A stretch of 64,000 bases of DNA from Lasiosphaeria ovina (taxonomy: Eukaryota; Ascomycota; Sordariomycetes; Sordariales; Lasiosphaeriaceae), in the NCBI GenBank assembly GCA_033439765.1, contig JAULSN010000001.1, forward strand, positions 1,240,001-1,304,000, in the 5' to 3' direction. The notes under the pieces are model-generated. The model saw only the letters and a program-made list of their open reading frames with translations. It searched no databases and was not told the DNA's origin. How positions within the stretch are numbered: position 1 is the stretch's first letter; each line of letters opens with the position of its first letter. Shown here piece after piece: positions 33,384-44,366 of this stretch. The translations under genes and the position numbers were made by a program.

Positions 33384-36151
33384 TCACATAGGGGGTGCAG
33401 GTGGAGCAGTTCCCCAAAATCCGGGGTTTCCCAGGTCAAGATTCAGGTTCTGCCAGTCCCAGTACTCGAGAACTGTGGGCATGGGCCCGTCCAGTGCCAC
33501 CGGGCCGGTTAAGTTCTCTTGGAACATATCCACGTTGTTGGCCGCGTTTGCGTACAGCTCCCAGTCCGTGCGATCCACAGAACCCGCATCCATATACGGC
33601 TCCCATCCAGTGCGGTTCGCCGGGCCTGGCGCCGTCGGCTGCCGGATGCCCGAGTAATACGGAGCGTCCGAAAACATGAACCCGCCGCCTAATGGCAAAG
33701 AGCCATTTGATAATGAGTGGAGGCTCAGGTCATTGGCCTCGGCGGACGATGTCAACCCGGTTGATGGCGGGATGAAGTTAGCGGCCGGCCTTTGGGGGTA
33801 TAGCGACACCGCGCCATAACTCTGCGCTGGATGGTCACTAGAGATTGCGTCCGGCTCTGAGAGGTCACTGCCTCTGCCTGAGGAAGACTCGACTAGAGTC
33901 TCGTTACTCGAAGAGGTTGCGCTACCATCCATGACAGTCTGGATGGTTTCCAAAAGAACATGGCTCGCTAAAGGATTACTTGATGGTCCCGCAGTCTCAG
34001 TCTTCGCCTGTCGCCGAGTTGACTTGTGGCGTTTCGGCGCGCGAATGAGCCCCTTTTCCTTGGCACTCAGTGGCAGGGCCAACAGAAGCCCTTTGAGGAT
34101 GCGCCACAACCCATCTGTTGTCTTTGAGGACGAGCGCAGTTCTTCAAGCATAGCCATACCCTTTCTGATGGCCTCGAGGACCGTTTCTCTCTGCGGAAGA
34201 TTTCGAGCTTCATCGTGGACAAAAGCTGAACACAAAACGGTTGTGGTGTCGAATATGCAAAACACTGCATAATGAAATTTAGCGCCAACCGAGGCGAGAG
34301 TCTCGTAAAAGCTCCAGGATACGTCCATGAGACCCAACGCAGCCTGGACTCCTCTCGCCCGGAGGCTCATCTCAATATCCGAAAATGGCTTCGCAGAGTT
34401 CTGGGTGACGAACTGCTTGATAGATCCGAACAAGGACATGAAACCAATCAAGTGGAGGTAGCGACGCTGAAACACAACAAATGAGTGCTCAGCGTCCCAA
34501 CGAGTATCCGGGGCCTCCAATGCGTACTCAACTGGGAGAGCTTGGAACCACTTGTCGACAACATCTCGCAGCCGCATGGCGAGTTCGGCGTGGTCTGTGT
34601 CTGGATTGGACGGGCTCCCGAGCTGGCCTGCCATGTCCAGACACAGCCTGCAGTGAAGGTTCATATGGCGGAAGGGGGATGGTTGATATGGCTGCGTGGG
34701 GTCGATCTCGAGAGCAAGCGTTGGCATCACGAATGTGCAGTCGGCATGGTTGACCAAAAGCGGACGGCCCAGCATTGAACCCAGAGCACTTCAACGAGAA
34801 AAGTCAGAACGATCGCGTCCAGTTACAGACAGGTCAACCTACAAGTCCCACATGTACAGAACACCCCAGAGACGCCTTCTCATCTCGCGGTCGAATTCCG
34901 ACATGCCCTCTGAAAAAGAATCCCGATGAAGGCCTTGAAGGTCAGCGGATACGATAAAGATTCAAACCCCAAGCAATGGCTGTTTACCAATCTCGTTTGC
35001 TTCTCGTATGGCAGTTCCAAGGGCATGCCATGCTTCGGTCCATTTCTCGGCCGACTTGAACCAGAAGGCCGTGAGAAAGAGCTGCTGAACCTGAACCAAG
35101 CCGCCTTTGCCTGGCGGGATACTGGTGCTGAGTTTTTCGGCTTCGCCGTGCAGGCGCCTGGCAAGCGTCACTGCATCAACCTTGAGTTCGGTCTCGAGTC
35201 TCTGTTTAACATTGTCATCGATGATGTACAGAGCCGAGCAGGCGCAAACGCGCAGAATCAAGGCCGTCAGCTCTGGCGTGACATGATTACTCGGCATGGC
35301 CCACCAGCCATCATACTGCGTCCTGAATTCGGACGGGTAGAGAGAGTAATAGTGGTAATTGGCACCGCTGAGCCAATTGTCGACAAGGCAATCTGCTATT
35401 AATGAGTACTTGCTTCAGTCAAGAAGGAGGGAGGGAGCCGAGCTATGTGACTAGAATCACCTGTGTAAGGCTTTGCGAGCATCGACTCCTTTGCGGCCCT
35501 GAGCTCGTCGGATTGCGCAGGCTCCTCTTTGGATTCCTTGACTACCTACACCGGGCTATCAGAAAACCAGCAATAGGGCATGTCGGGCCAAGTCCCTTAC
35601 CTTGGGTCCGTGGCCGTTGCCCAGCACCAGGTGGTGAGTGTGTGACAGGTAGCCGAGGGCATTTAAGGCGTCGCTAACATCAATCTCGGACTGCTCCACG
35701 TCATGATACGGAGTTTCGTCGGAGGATGCGTCATTGTCAGAACTGTCCAAGCTCCGTTTCTTGGACGATCTATGGGACAGGCACGCGGATGCGGTCAGCT
35801 AGCGAACGAAGCTGGCCAGTGGCAGGACCGACAAGCAAACATACTTCGACTCCCCGCCTGCCGTGATCTCTTCTCTGTTGGCCCTAGACCCTGGACTCTT
35901 GGAAACAAAGCGGCAGAGATGTGCCACTCCCCTTTTCAGGCAATGGTTGCAGGGGAAGATTCGGTTGCACTACACACGCCTCATCAGACTACGTCAGTGA
36001 AATAGGTATATTTCTGGAGAAGAGGTGGTTGCTTGCGGAACGGGCCGCTTTGGTTATGCCGAAACGAAGCTTGATAGCTGAGAGAGCTTGCCTTTTGCTT
36101 CCGTCGTTGACACTCGACGCACGACACCAAGGGGGCGGTATTTGAACTCAT
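33384..36151 (-). CDS. Zn2Cys6 transcription factor with GC-AG intron in the zinc cluster
   Basis: Seven exons on the minus strand: 36151-36092, 35969-35845, 35769-35601, 35545-35461, 35392-34988, 34909-34843 and 34788-33384. They sum to 772 codons (771 residues). The zinc cluster is Cys11, 14, 21, 27, 30 and 39. It is split after QRRKQK by an intron that begins GCAAGC instead of GT and ends TGTAG; no GT donor nearby would keep the cluster. The later joins restore a standard fungal_trans domain: VDNWLSGANYHYYSLYPSEF, AMPSNHVTPELTALILRVCA, the AEKWTEAWHALGTAIREA segment, SEFDREMRRRLWGVLYMWDF and MLGRPLLVNHADCTF. The C-terminal third is Ser/Pro/Gly-rich. A nuclear regulator; its position directly downstream (on the minus strand) of GH5 and GH76 genes suggests, but does not prove, that it controls them. 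Confidence 0.9.
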
Positions 36152-37220
36152 CTCGTCTCAGCCAAGATTGTCTTGGTCGATACTAACGTCCTGGGTTGTC
36201 ACCTCAGGCTGCCCAGGTTCACAGAGCAGAGCTATTGGAGGTTGTTACGTCGGTTGAACTTCATTCGGGCTTGGGTATCTTGGTGGATAGCTTATGGATT
36301 AACCAACAACACAGGCAGAGAACATGGAGTTGGAGGGATACGGTGGTACTTAGGCGGGCAAGAACTTGACCTGGAGTAGAAGGATGAACTGGCACTCAAA
36401 TTGGACGAGGCTTGGACACGAGGCAGGAGCCCGTAACCCAGAGACACAAGAGAACATCAACCTGGGAAGTCACCACCAGCGTCCGCCCAGGTCCGCCAAT
36501 GCCCATTCGACCAATTAGGCAAGTGCATGTCGTGTTACTGCAAGTCAGTGCTAAGCCCTGGTCGGTCAGGTCGTTCTCCAAACTCTGCTGATGGGTTCTA
36601 GGAAGGACCTACCATGAAAGACGCCGGCGGGGAGAGCCATCTAGCCTGTTCTTTCCCCGTTCGTCTCTTGGCCCCAAGTCGCCTAGCGTTCGTTCTAGAA
36701 CAGCCACCAAGGCCACCATCCACACCACGAATGAGTCGCGATCCCCAATTCCGAAGACCCACGCTGCAGATCGGGCGAATCCGACGCTCTACGCCATGAC
36801 ATACATACCTAAGATACCTACTCAATTCACCCAACAATGGAAGGCCCAGAATGAACCAATAAACTCCATACCCATCTACCTAGCCTCGAATGCGGCCCCA
36901 AGCGTGCTGCCGCAAGCGACCTATCGCAGACACATGTCGCTACACAATAATTCGCGGCTCCAGTTTCTCCGAGACATGAATCCCTGATCCGAGACCAAAT
37001 GGGCCAAAAGAGGGCAAATAATTTCTTTTTAATCGCCTGGGTGGCAACGCAGGTGACCCTTCGGGTGTTTTCCCATTGATTCCCTGCCCACCTAGGTATC
37101 CGTCCATGCCGCAGCCCTTGTTATCCTGCCTCAGCTCAAGCACGCAACATGTATCGGCTCTTTCCCAAGACCCCCCATGCCAGCTTCTCAGTTATTGTCC
37201 AATCTGTGGCCTATTTTCTC
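36152..37220. promoter_or_regulatory. Intergenic region between the regulator and the GH5 gene
   Basis: About 1.07 kb covering the promoter of the Zn2Cys6 regulator (left) and the 3' flank of the GH5 gene (right). ATACATACCTAAGATACCTA-type motifs lie near 36800. No coding region is supported. Confidence 0.5.
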
Positions 37221-38847
37221 TCATCGGTTACGCCGGGTTGCCGTCTCTGTCCCCGAAGTTGAAGCCGGGCAGGGCACTTGTGGCAGCGCCGCGTTTGTGG
37301 CGATTGAGAGCCCCTGGCTTGCCTTCATGAAGTGCTGCCTGATCAGCTGAATCTGGGTGGCATGTGCTAGATTCCCATATTGTAGGGCAAGGCCGTCACT
37401 GTGCTCGACAAGAGTCTGTTGATCTCGTCTCAGTTTTGAACTCGGGGCCTGTAACGGAGTGGGACGGTTGACAATAAAAGGAAGCCGGGGGCAGAGATTT
37501 TGCCTCATTGAAAGACAAAAACACGAAAGGCTCTGCACGCGATCCCACTCACCTTGCAGTCAGGAACATTGTGGCCAAACAACGACCAGAGGGCGTCTCC
37601 TATGACGGCCGGGCTCTGCTCGAGAACTTTGAACCAAGAAGCCAAATCTGCATCAGTTGCTGCTGATGCCGACTTTACCCAAGTATATTCCCCAGCGAAA
37701 TACGTCTTGTTCACCGAATTGACTGCATGCATGCGTTGTCAGCTTTTCCCTTGAACTTCACTCCGCAAGCCACATCGAGTCGCCATTGGACTAGGCGAGG
37801 TGGCAAAAGAGACCGGGGAAAGCTAGGCGGTCTCACCAAGATCGACATCCGCCCGCAACTTGCTGATGCTAACGGGGTAATAGTGATCCGAGAAGATGTC
37901 TACCTCTTCTACAGACAAATGTGTCTTGTTGACCCCGTACGTGCCGTCTACGATAAGCTTCTTCGGTGCCAGCTGCTTGACGAATCCACCAATCTCACGG
38001 ACCCATCCCGCTGGCACATTCATGTCACCCCTATTCCAGATTCAGTCAGCACTTCATCCCTCCTTCGTCTGCGGTTCTTTGAGGGGTGGCTAGTAGCCGC
38101 CTTCAGGCCATCTAAAAATCTAAAAATAGGGTATGTTGATGTACGCAAGGGAAAGAGTGCCTACCAAACCGGACCACATAGCTCATTGCCCGTCTCGTAC
38201 GCAAAGATGGTGGGGTCATCGGCGTAGGATAGGTTGGTGTACGGGTTGACGTGCGTGATCAACGTGCGAATATAGTCCTTGAAGGCGCCCACGATGGTCT
38301 CGTTCGTGTAAAACTGCATGACCAGGGGGTTGGTCGAGTCCTTGGTCTGTGTCAGGTTGAAGCCGGCCCAACGTAAGAAGTTGTACTTCCCGCCGTGGTA
38401 ATAGTCAAAATTATCCGTCAGCGGAATTAACAGACGTAGGCCATACTCGCGAGCCTGCCAGACCGCCCAGTCGATGGGCTCAAAGGCTTGCTTGTTGACC
38501 TGACCAGGTGCCGGCACAAGACTGAGCGGGTTGCCCGTACTGACGCCCAGAGTGTGCGCCCTGATCGCGGTGCCTCCCATCGCTTTGACAACGGCCATTA
38601 TCTCCGTGGTGCGGCCTTTGGTGGGATAGCTTGCTCTTAACGGAGCATAGTAAGGCTCCCCAGAAGCAGGCGTCACGTTCTCGTCGAGGCCTAGCCAGTA
38701 TACATTGGCTCCCACAGCCTTCCATGGCTTTCCGTCCAGAAGCAACGTCGAACCTTCGCGAGTGACCGGGACATCCCGGATGTCTGCCCTGGGCGCGGCA
38801 GCGGCGCTCGCCGAGAGAAGGCAAAGAACCGGAAGGAAGGACTTCAT
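37221..38847 (-). CDS. Secreted glycoside hydrolase family 5 (mannanase/cellulase-like)
   Basis: Minus-strand exons 38847-38165, 38030-37837, 37722-37553 and 37415-37221 give 413 residues; an in-frame alternative acceptor at 37448 would add 11. The start MKSFLPVLCLLSASAAAAPR is a clear signal peptide. GH5 landmarks are GGTAIRAHTLG (conserved Arg), YETGNELCGP with acid/base Glu222, SDHYYP (His/Tyr) and FAGEYTW with nucleophile Glu304, then DALWSLFGHN. Intron joins restore GPVWGDMNVPAGW and LVNSVNKTYF, so the model is firm up to the last exon. The exact substrate (beta-mannan, beta-glucan or other) is not determinable by eye. The protein is extracellular. It is flanked by a GH76 gene and a Zn2Cys6 regulator on the same strand. 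Its promoter has a TATATATA element (38935-38946) and tandem CreA-like sites (39031-39060). Confidence 0.9.
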
Positions 38848-38934
38848 CTTGGTGGCGAGTTATAGACTGGAGTGCTTGAGAAACCGAAGTGAATGTTCCC
38901 AGTCAAGCATGTCCGTATGTCGTGTCTGGAAAAC

Positions 38935-38946
38935 TATATATAAAAA
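38935..38946 (-). promoter_or_regulatory. TATA element of the GH5 gene
   Basis: On the minus strand this reads TTTTTATATATA, about 90-100 nt upstream of the GH5 ATG at 38847, a normal fungal distance. Confidence 0.5.
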
Positions 38947-39030
38947 GGAATAAACACATCTAGGCAGCCTCGCATGTTATTCCATTCCATGTCCGCACTC
39001 TCAGGGGTCCGTGAGGTCCCTCGCCTCGAT

Positions 39031-39060
39031 GGGGGCGGAGGGGGGCGGAGGGGGGCAGAC
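39031..39060 (+). promoter_or_regulatory. Tandem CreA-like sites upstream of GH5
   Basis: GGGGGCGGAG is repeated exactly twice and followed by GGGGGCAGAC. Each full unit contains GCGGAG, which fits the carbon catabolite repressor consensus SYGGRG. The array lies 184-213 nt upstream of the GH5 start codon. Binding is not shown, only the match and the perfect tandem spacing. Confidence 0.5.
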
Positions 39061-39816
39061 CGCGGCTCCGAAAAGGGGTTGCCTGGGCTGGGTTCCCGGT
39101 TTTACCCAAACAGCCCGACGCGCGATTCGTTCGCGCATTCCCAGAACTTGAAGATCCCAGATTGGCCGACCGACCGCGCCGCACCACGCCCACGCCCACG
39201 CCCTCACCACACATATACATATTCTCTAACACGAAAGGACTGGAATCGGCGTCGCGTTGTAATTATATCATTTCCAGTTCGGATTCTGACCCGAGCCTTT
39301 GGGCACGGCAAAGCAGACTCCCATTAAGCGGCAAGCAATACCGCTAGCGAGCCTTGTCTCTCTCCTCCCCCCTTTCTTAATATAGACTGCCCCCTTTTTG
39401 TCACACATTCAGTTTATGGAGCCTTGTCAAAGATACGACAGTGCTTAGTCGGAATCGCATGCAACTTGAAGTAAGTGAGGCTGTATACAGATGCAGTACC
39501 TACGGAGCGGAATGATGAAAACGGCTTGCAACCTGAAAGAAGACAACATTGGAGCAGAGGAAGAAGAGAAGGAAGAAGCTGGGGAATGTGAGAAGTACAC
39601 AGCCTCGAGGACGGCGGTTGTGCAGGACAGACTAACTAATCAAGTGCGTTTCTCTCTCTTGTTTTCTTTGCGTCGTCATGGCGACTTGATAGCCAGTCAC
39701 ACATATCATGTCTCTACGACGGTCGAGGAACACGCATTATGCATATAAAAGAGGAAGGCCTCCTTCGATTTCATGCAAGACATCAAAATTTGAACACTCT
39801 TTACACTCCCTCTATA

Positions 39817-41640
39817 CTATAGACTCTGCTTGGAAAGTTCCCAGAGCGCCCGTAGAACCGCCAGCCCGCCGCCCTGGGTCTCGACCGTCCTTCCGCGTCC
39901 GCGAGAGTTCGGGTCACGGAACTCGGCCTGACTCCTCTCTTTGAGAGCGGCTGGCTCACCGCCCGCTTTCGAAGGCAAGACCTTGACGGATTGCCCTATC
40001 AGAAGCTGGCCGCCGGGGGGATCATCCACTGGCTCGGACAGGCCTGCCTCCTGGCCGGGCTGCGGAACATGAGGCTGCACCATCCACAGGGGGTCGTCCG
40101 GGACGCCATCGTTTCGATAGTCCACAGCACCGTCGTCGTCCGGGAGCGCGTCGGGAGGGATGTAAAGTCCTCGCGTTGTGAAGTTCAGGAGCCCGGCAGT
40201 CCACCACATGCCAAACCTGCCTTCGCTGTCGCGGGTACCTCGAGCAGCCGCAGCGTTGTGTTCAAGCCAGCCAATATATCTTTGGCAGGCTATGGAATGT
40301 TCTGTACGCACGCTATCAAACGAGCGGGTATCTTGGTTGGCGGTGGTGGGTTCAAGCGGAGAGCAGAAAGCTGTGAAATGGTGCATCCAGATCCCCTTGA
40401 AGGTCTGTCCATCCTGCGAGCAGCTGGCCTTGATATCACAGGCTTCTTCGAGAATCCCAGCCCTGCCGAGTCCATGCCAGGGGGGCACGAACTTTAGGAA
40501 AAGTCGCGCAAGATCGTCTATCGGCTGGTCCCTCGCTAGGTCGTATCCAGTTGCCCAGATGACATTCTGGATCAGCCTATGGCCTTCTCGAAGATATGAC
40601 GGATTGCCCGTGACTTGAAAAAGGCCGAGCTGACCCGAGAGAATAACGCCCTGGTTGTACGTATATACCATCTCATCGCGCTCGTCACACTTTGTGTTGT
40701 TGCTTCCAGAGTCGTAGCCAGATACGTGGAAACCATCGACATATAATCCTTTGCTATTCGTCATATTGGAGGACGCCAACCACTCATAACCATCTACAGC
40801 CGCCGTTAGGTATATTGGGTCATGAGGCTTCCAGTCTGTAGATGCACCAGCTGGAGGGCTATTCCGGCCATGATTAGCGCCAAATGGAGCGGCGTTAGAG
40901 TCTCCCGGGAAGTAGATATACATGGAAATCGATCCGGCGATATAAAGTTCGTTCGTGATGGCGTTCTTATATGGTGTGAGCCGTGGGTTCCAGTTCATGC
41001 CTCCCCCACACAGTTTTGTGTCCCATCCCACGGAGGCCAGTTCCCAGAATATCCTCGCTCGGTGCGCGAATGCAGGAACCCAGAGATTCCCATGCCAGCC
41101 ATCATTTTGGGGTGTTCCTGTAGAAAACGTCGCCGAGTTGATCACCCCTAGATCCCTCCCAATGCGGGTGTCAATGAACTTGATGGCGTCAAGCCAGCCC
41201 AAAACAACCCAGAGCATGTCGTCAAAAGCCTGGCCTCGAATCGCGAAGGCGTCCTGGCCGAAGTAGAATCCAATGAGCTGAGAGAAGTAGAGGGATATTG
41301 TGTTCTCCTTCAACAAGTAACCCTCGCCCATGCCCGGGTGAACGAGCTCCAGGCCGCGAGAGAGGGACAGAAGGGCACCGGCAACGTGAGATCCCATGAC
41401 GGCGGCGGTCCAGTCGATGGCCGAGGGCCACGTGCCTACCCAAGGCTCGAAATATGCATCCTGCAGGACTCGCAGCGCATCGAGAGTGTCGTCAAACAAC
41501 TGCAGGTCTGGACCGACTGCTGCTCGACCTCCCGTACGGCCGCTGTTCCGCGGGTCATTTGCGAGATGAGGCGGGAGAAAGGAGGCCGAGGCGCAAGCGC
41601 CAGTGGCAAACGCAACCACTTTACTCCATCTGACCATCAT
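39817..41640 (-). CDS. Secreted glycoside hydrolase family 76 (alpha-1,6-mannanase-like)
   Basis: A single frame of 607 residues on the minus strand, starting at the first of two adjacent ATGs. An N-terminal signal peptide (ending near ACASASF) is visible. GH76 features are the catalytic-type Asp pair at Asp140-Asp141 (QAFDDMLWVVLGWLDA), NDGWHGNLWVPAFAHR, MNWNPRLTPYKNAITNELYI and the family hallmark TYNQGVILSGQLGLF. The family cleaves or transglycosylates alpha-1,6-mannan backbones. The fungal Dfg5/Dcw1 members carry a C-terminal GPI signal; this protein instead ends in a ~100-residue low-complexity tail without a hydrophobic terminus. It is therefore probably a released extracellular enzyme. 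It is next to GH5 on the same strand, and a GCGGAG motif sits 14 nt upstream of its ATG. Confidence 0.88.
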   Translation of the reverse strand: MMVRWSKVVAFATGACASASFLPPHLANDPRNSGRTGGRAAVGPDLQLFDDTLDALRVLQDAYFEPWVGTWPSAIDWTAAVMGSHVAGALLSLSRGLELVHPGMGEGYLLKENTISLYFSQLIGFYFGQDAFAIRGQAFDDMLWVVLGWLDAIKFIDTRIGRDLGVINSATFSTGTPQNDGWHGNLWVPAFAHRARIFWELASVGWDTKLCGGGMNWNPRLTPYKNAITNELYIAGSISMYIYFPGDSNAAPFGANHGRNSPPAGASTDWKPHDPIYLTAAVDGYEWLASSNMTNSKGLYVDGFHVSGYDSGSNNTKCDERDEMVYTYNQGVILSGQLGLFQVTGNPSYLREGHRLIQNVIWATGYDLARDQPIDDLARLFLKFVPPWHGLGRAGILEEACDIKASCSQDGQTFKGIWMHHFTAFCSPLEPTTANQDTRSFDSVRTEHSIACQRYIGWLEHNAAAARGTRDSEGRFGMWWTAGLLNFTTRGLYIPPDALPDDDGAVDYRNDGVPDDPLWMVQPHVPQPGQEAGLSEPVDDPPGGQLLIGQSVKVLPSKAGGEPAALKERSQAEFRDPNSRGRGRTVETQGGGLAVLRALWELSKQSL

Positions 41641-43463
41641 GTTGAGCTACTCAGCGGAGGGGGGAGAGGACGAATAGCCAGGACAAACAGAGAGCAAGAG
41701 GTGACCCCCTTCAACCGTGCCTGGCAATTGTCGAAGGGGAAGAAACGAAGGCACTGGCACTGCCCAAGTCCACGGGCATCAAGCCTCCCAACCTTGATTC
41801 CTCGAAGGGTCAAAGTCTAAACAGCCCAGCAAACGGAGATCCTGAGAGCCGAGAAGAGACAACAACAACAACAACAACAACAACAACCACCACGGCAGGC
41901 GGGCACACAAAGAAAGAGCCGAGAAAAGGAGCCAGTTAAAGCAATTGGCTAGCTAGTTTTCGACAATCCTCTCACCCCCTCATCCTGACAGTGTTCGCCG
42001 TACGGGATGTAGAAGCGACGATGCGCCAGCACAGAAGCACTTGAAGCTTTTTTTTGAGGCGGCGACTAAGAACGGCAGAGAGAACCCCGTACCTAGGAAA
42101 AGGACGACTGAGAAGCGAGTGCGCGGCGGACCCGAGCAGAAAACGTTCCGAAAAAAAATGTGACAATGTGATGGCAGGAAGGAACAATGCAAAGACTGGC
42201 CATATGCCCATGCCCCGGACGGTCGTGAGGGGTTTTGTTCGTCGCTACTCCGTACGTTTCCATTGTACTGTATGTACTGTACCTCCACTCCTTTTCGCTG
42301 CGCACACCTCACACACGCACATCACCCCGTCCCATCTGCTGGTAGCCACACGCCAAGGCCGCTGGACGGCAAGGCGAGAGAGACTGAGAGAGAGAGAGTG
42401 ATCAGTGTCGGGTGGCTTGCCAATTGCGTCCATTCAGCAGCTCCAGCGTCCATCCATTACCAGAATATTACCTACCCCTCCACCAAGGCAAACACCATAA
42501 CGCCCCTGCAGTTTGAGTGCAAGGTCGCCTGTGCGTGAGAGGCACAGGGGGGCCCTTTCTTGGCACATAGCCGGCGCGGGCGGGGCATGCGGGGGAACTG
42601 GTCTTGTCCTCACCCCTCCAGGTCCTTAGCGGGCAATCAACTTGGATCATGAAATGTACGAGGTACGACAACTTGTCAAGGGTGATTGCTATACTGTTTG
42701 AAAGAAACCAGTGTCCTTTCATCCGAGCCAAAGGGACGACCTTGGGCGAACCTGGGTAAGGCCGGTTAACGTGATATGAGGTTCCTTGGGATGAGGAACT
42801 CCAGTTTCAGGTTCTTTGAATAAGAATACGTAAAAGAGTCCATAATCCCGACAGCTTGGTTTGACACAAGTTCGCTACATCGGTTTTGTTGAAGCAACTT
42901 ATAAGATTCAAGCCCGTGACAGGTTCTTCGACTATTGCCATTGGATTCATGACCCAGGCGTGCCAGGCAACTCTCGTCGTTCTCGTAGGTTAAAGACCCC
43001 TAACCTGGCGACTAACAAAAACACTGCATAAAAGAACAATGGTTCATACAAGGGCCGCGATTTTGATACATCGTGTCTTCGATTCGATATGCCCGGATGA
43101 CAGGTCCCAACAAAGCACTCGTACTAGTTTTAAACAGCATCGCTTCAAGCTACCTGGGAGTAGCTGGATAAACGATAAAGTGAGTAAATCCTGACATACG
43201 GCCCACCCGACGAGACTCTTATCGTCTGACTCGGTCCCCAAACGCCGTGAGGAGAATCAAAGTGAACCCATATCTTGCCACCCCTATGAACGCCATGGCG
43301 CCTTCCTTGTGCGAACCAGCAAAGAGCCTTCCCCTACCCGCAACACGTACAGACCAACAATCGGAGAAATTCGGAACGACACATGCCCGCCGACATCGAT
43401 TATAATATATACTAGAAAAGAAACCCGAAAGAAACCTGATAGCCAAAAGTGTAAAGGACAAGA
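41641..43463. other. Intergenic region upstream of GH76
   Basis: About 1.8 kb. Next to the GH76 start are a CreA-like GCGGAG (41654-41659) and an (AAC)n run at 41859-41888; on the transcribed strand the latter is GTT repeats. A (GA)-rich stretch lies near 42376-42399. The right-hand ~700 bp is A/T-richer and precedes the stop of the adenylate kinase gene. No coding region is supported. Confidence 0.5.
41859..41888 (+). repeat. (AAC)10 trinucleotide repeat
   Basis: Perfect trinucleotide run about 220 nt upstream of the GH76 start codon. Confidence 0.9.
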
Positions 43464-44366
43464 TTAGTCAACGAAACGGCGCTCAAACTCGCGGAATAGC
43501 TTGGGGCTAATCTCGTCGCTGCTCATCCCATTGACTTCCCACAGCACACCCTTCTGCGCATAGTGGTCCAGCAGGGGCTCACTGGTCTCCTCAAACTTGC
43601 GGAACCTCGCGCGGTACACCTCCTCGTTGTCGTCGGGCCGGCGCGTCAGGGGCTCGCCCGTAATGTCGTCGTGGCCGGCAACCTTGGGGGCGTTGAAGTT
43701 GGTATTGTACACGCGCCCAGAGGGCTCGTGGACCCAGCGGCCCGATATCCGGCCCATGATGACATCAACCGGCGTCTTGATGGACACGACCATATTTATT
43801 GGTACGATGTGGTCTAGCTGAGCAGCCTGCACCGCCGTGCGCGGGAAGCCGTCGAGGAGGAACGAGGCGGCGGGATCATCGGAGGGCTGCGCCTGGACGT
43901 GGCCCCGGGAGTGTATCGGCGACGAGATGAAAGATGCGACTTCTGCCTCGGCCTCGAACGAGGAGGACTGGTTGGCCGGGTCAACGACAGCCGAGGACGA
44001 GGCGAGCGTCATGACGTTCCCGGCCGGGTGAGTCGAGAATATCCATCCGCGCTGGTTGAGCTCGTTGCGGATGAGCCGGAGTATCAGATCGTCAGGGACC
44101 AGCTCGCCGGCTTTGATAGTGCGCTCGACCTTGATGCCTGCACGGGGAATTGGTTAGAACTGGGGCAACACTGACCGCCTCCCCAAATAATCATGTTAGC
44201 TGGACATACCGAGCGGCGTCCGTTGTTTGACATTGAGCCGAAGCAAATCCCCCGAGCTTATTGACGAAAGCTGAGGGAATCGGTCCAGAAGCCGTTCCGA
44301 TTGTGTTCCCTTCCCCACCCCAGGCGCCCCGACAAGAATGACTCGTGCAGCTCTGCGGAGGCGCAT
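43464..44366 (-). CDS. ADK2: Mitochondrial-type adenylate kinase (GTP:AMP phosphotransferase)
   Basis: Minus-strand exons 44366-44210 and 44137-43464 give 276 residues. The P-loop GAPGVGKGT is at residues 14-22, then SSISSGDLLR (AMP-binding), a join restoring TPLGIKVERTIKAGELVPDD, FLLDGFPRT, and a LID of the AK3 type (GRWVHEPSGRVYNTNFNAPK, DDITGEPLTRRPDDN) without zinc cysteines. It most resembles yeast Adk2 / mammalian AK3, which uses GTP to phosphorylate AMP in the mitochondrial matrix. The short basic N-terminus (MRLRRAARV) may serve as targeting sequence. An unusual Ser/Ala/acidic insertion of about 55 residues (roughly 88-143) separates the AMP-binding part from FLLDGFPRT. It remains in frame with no splice signals that would remove it cleanly. 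Confidence 0.92.

Larger units (their letters stand above)
38848..39816. promoter_or_regulatory. GH5 promoter region
   Basis: About 970 bp between the GH5 start and the GH76 stop. It contains a TATA element and a 10-bp G-rich tandem repeat (listed separately). No coding region is supported in it. Confidence 0.55.

Noticed and set aside
39817..41640. GPI-anchored cell-wall Dfg5/Dcw1 protein
   Set aside because: The C-terminus lacks the hydrophobic GPI signal and carries a long polar tail instead.
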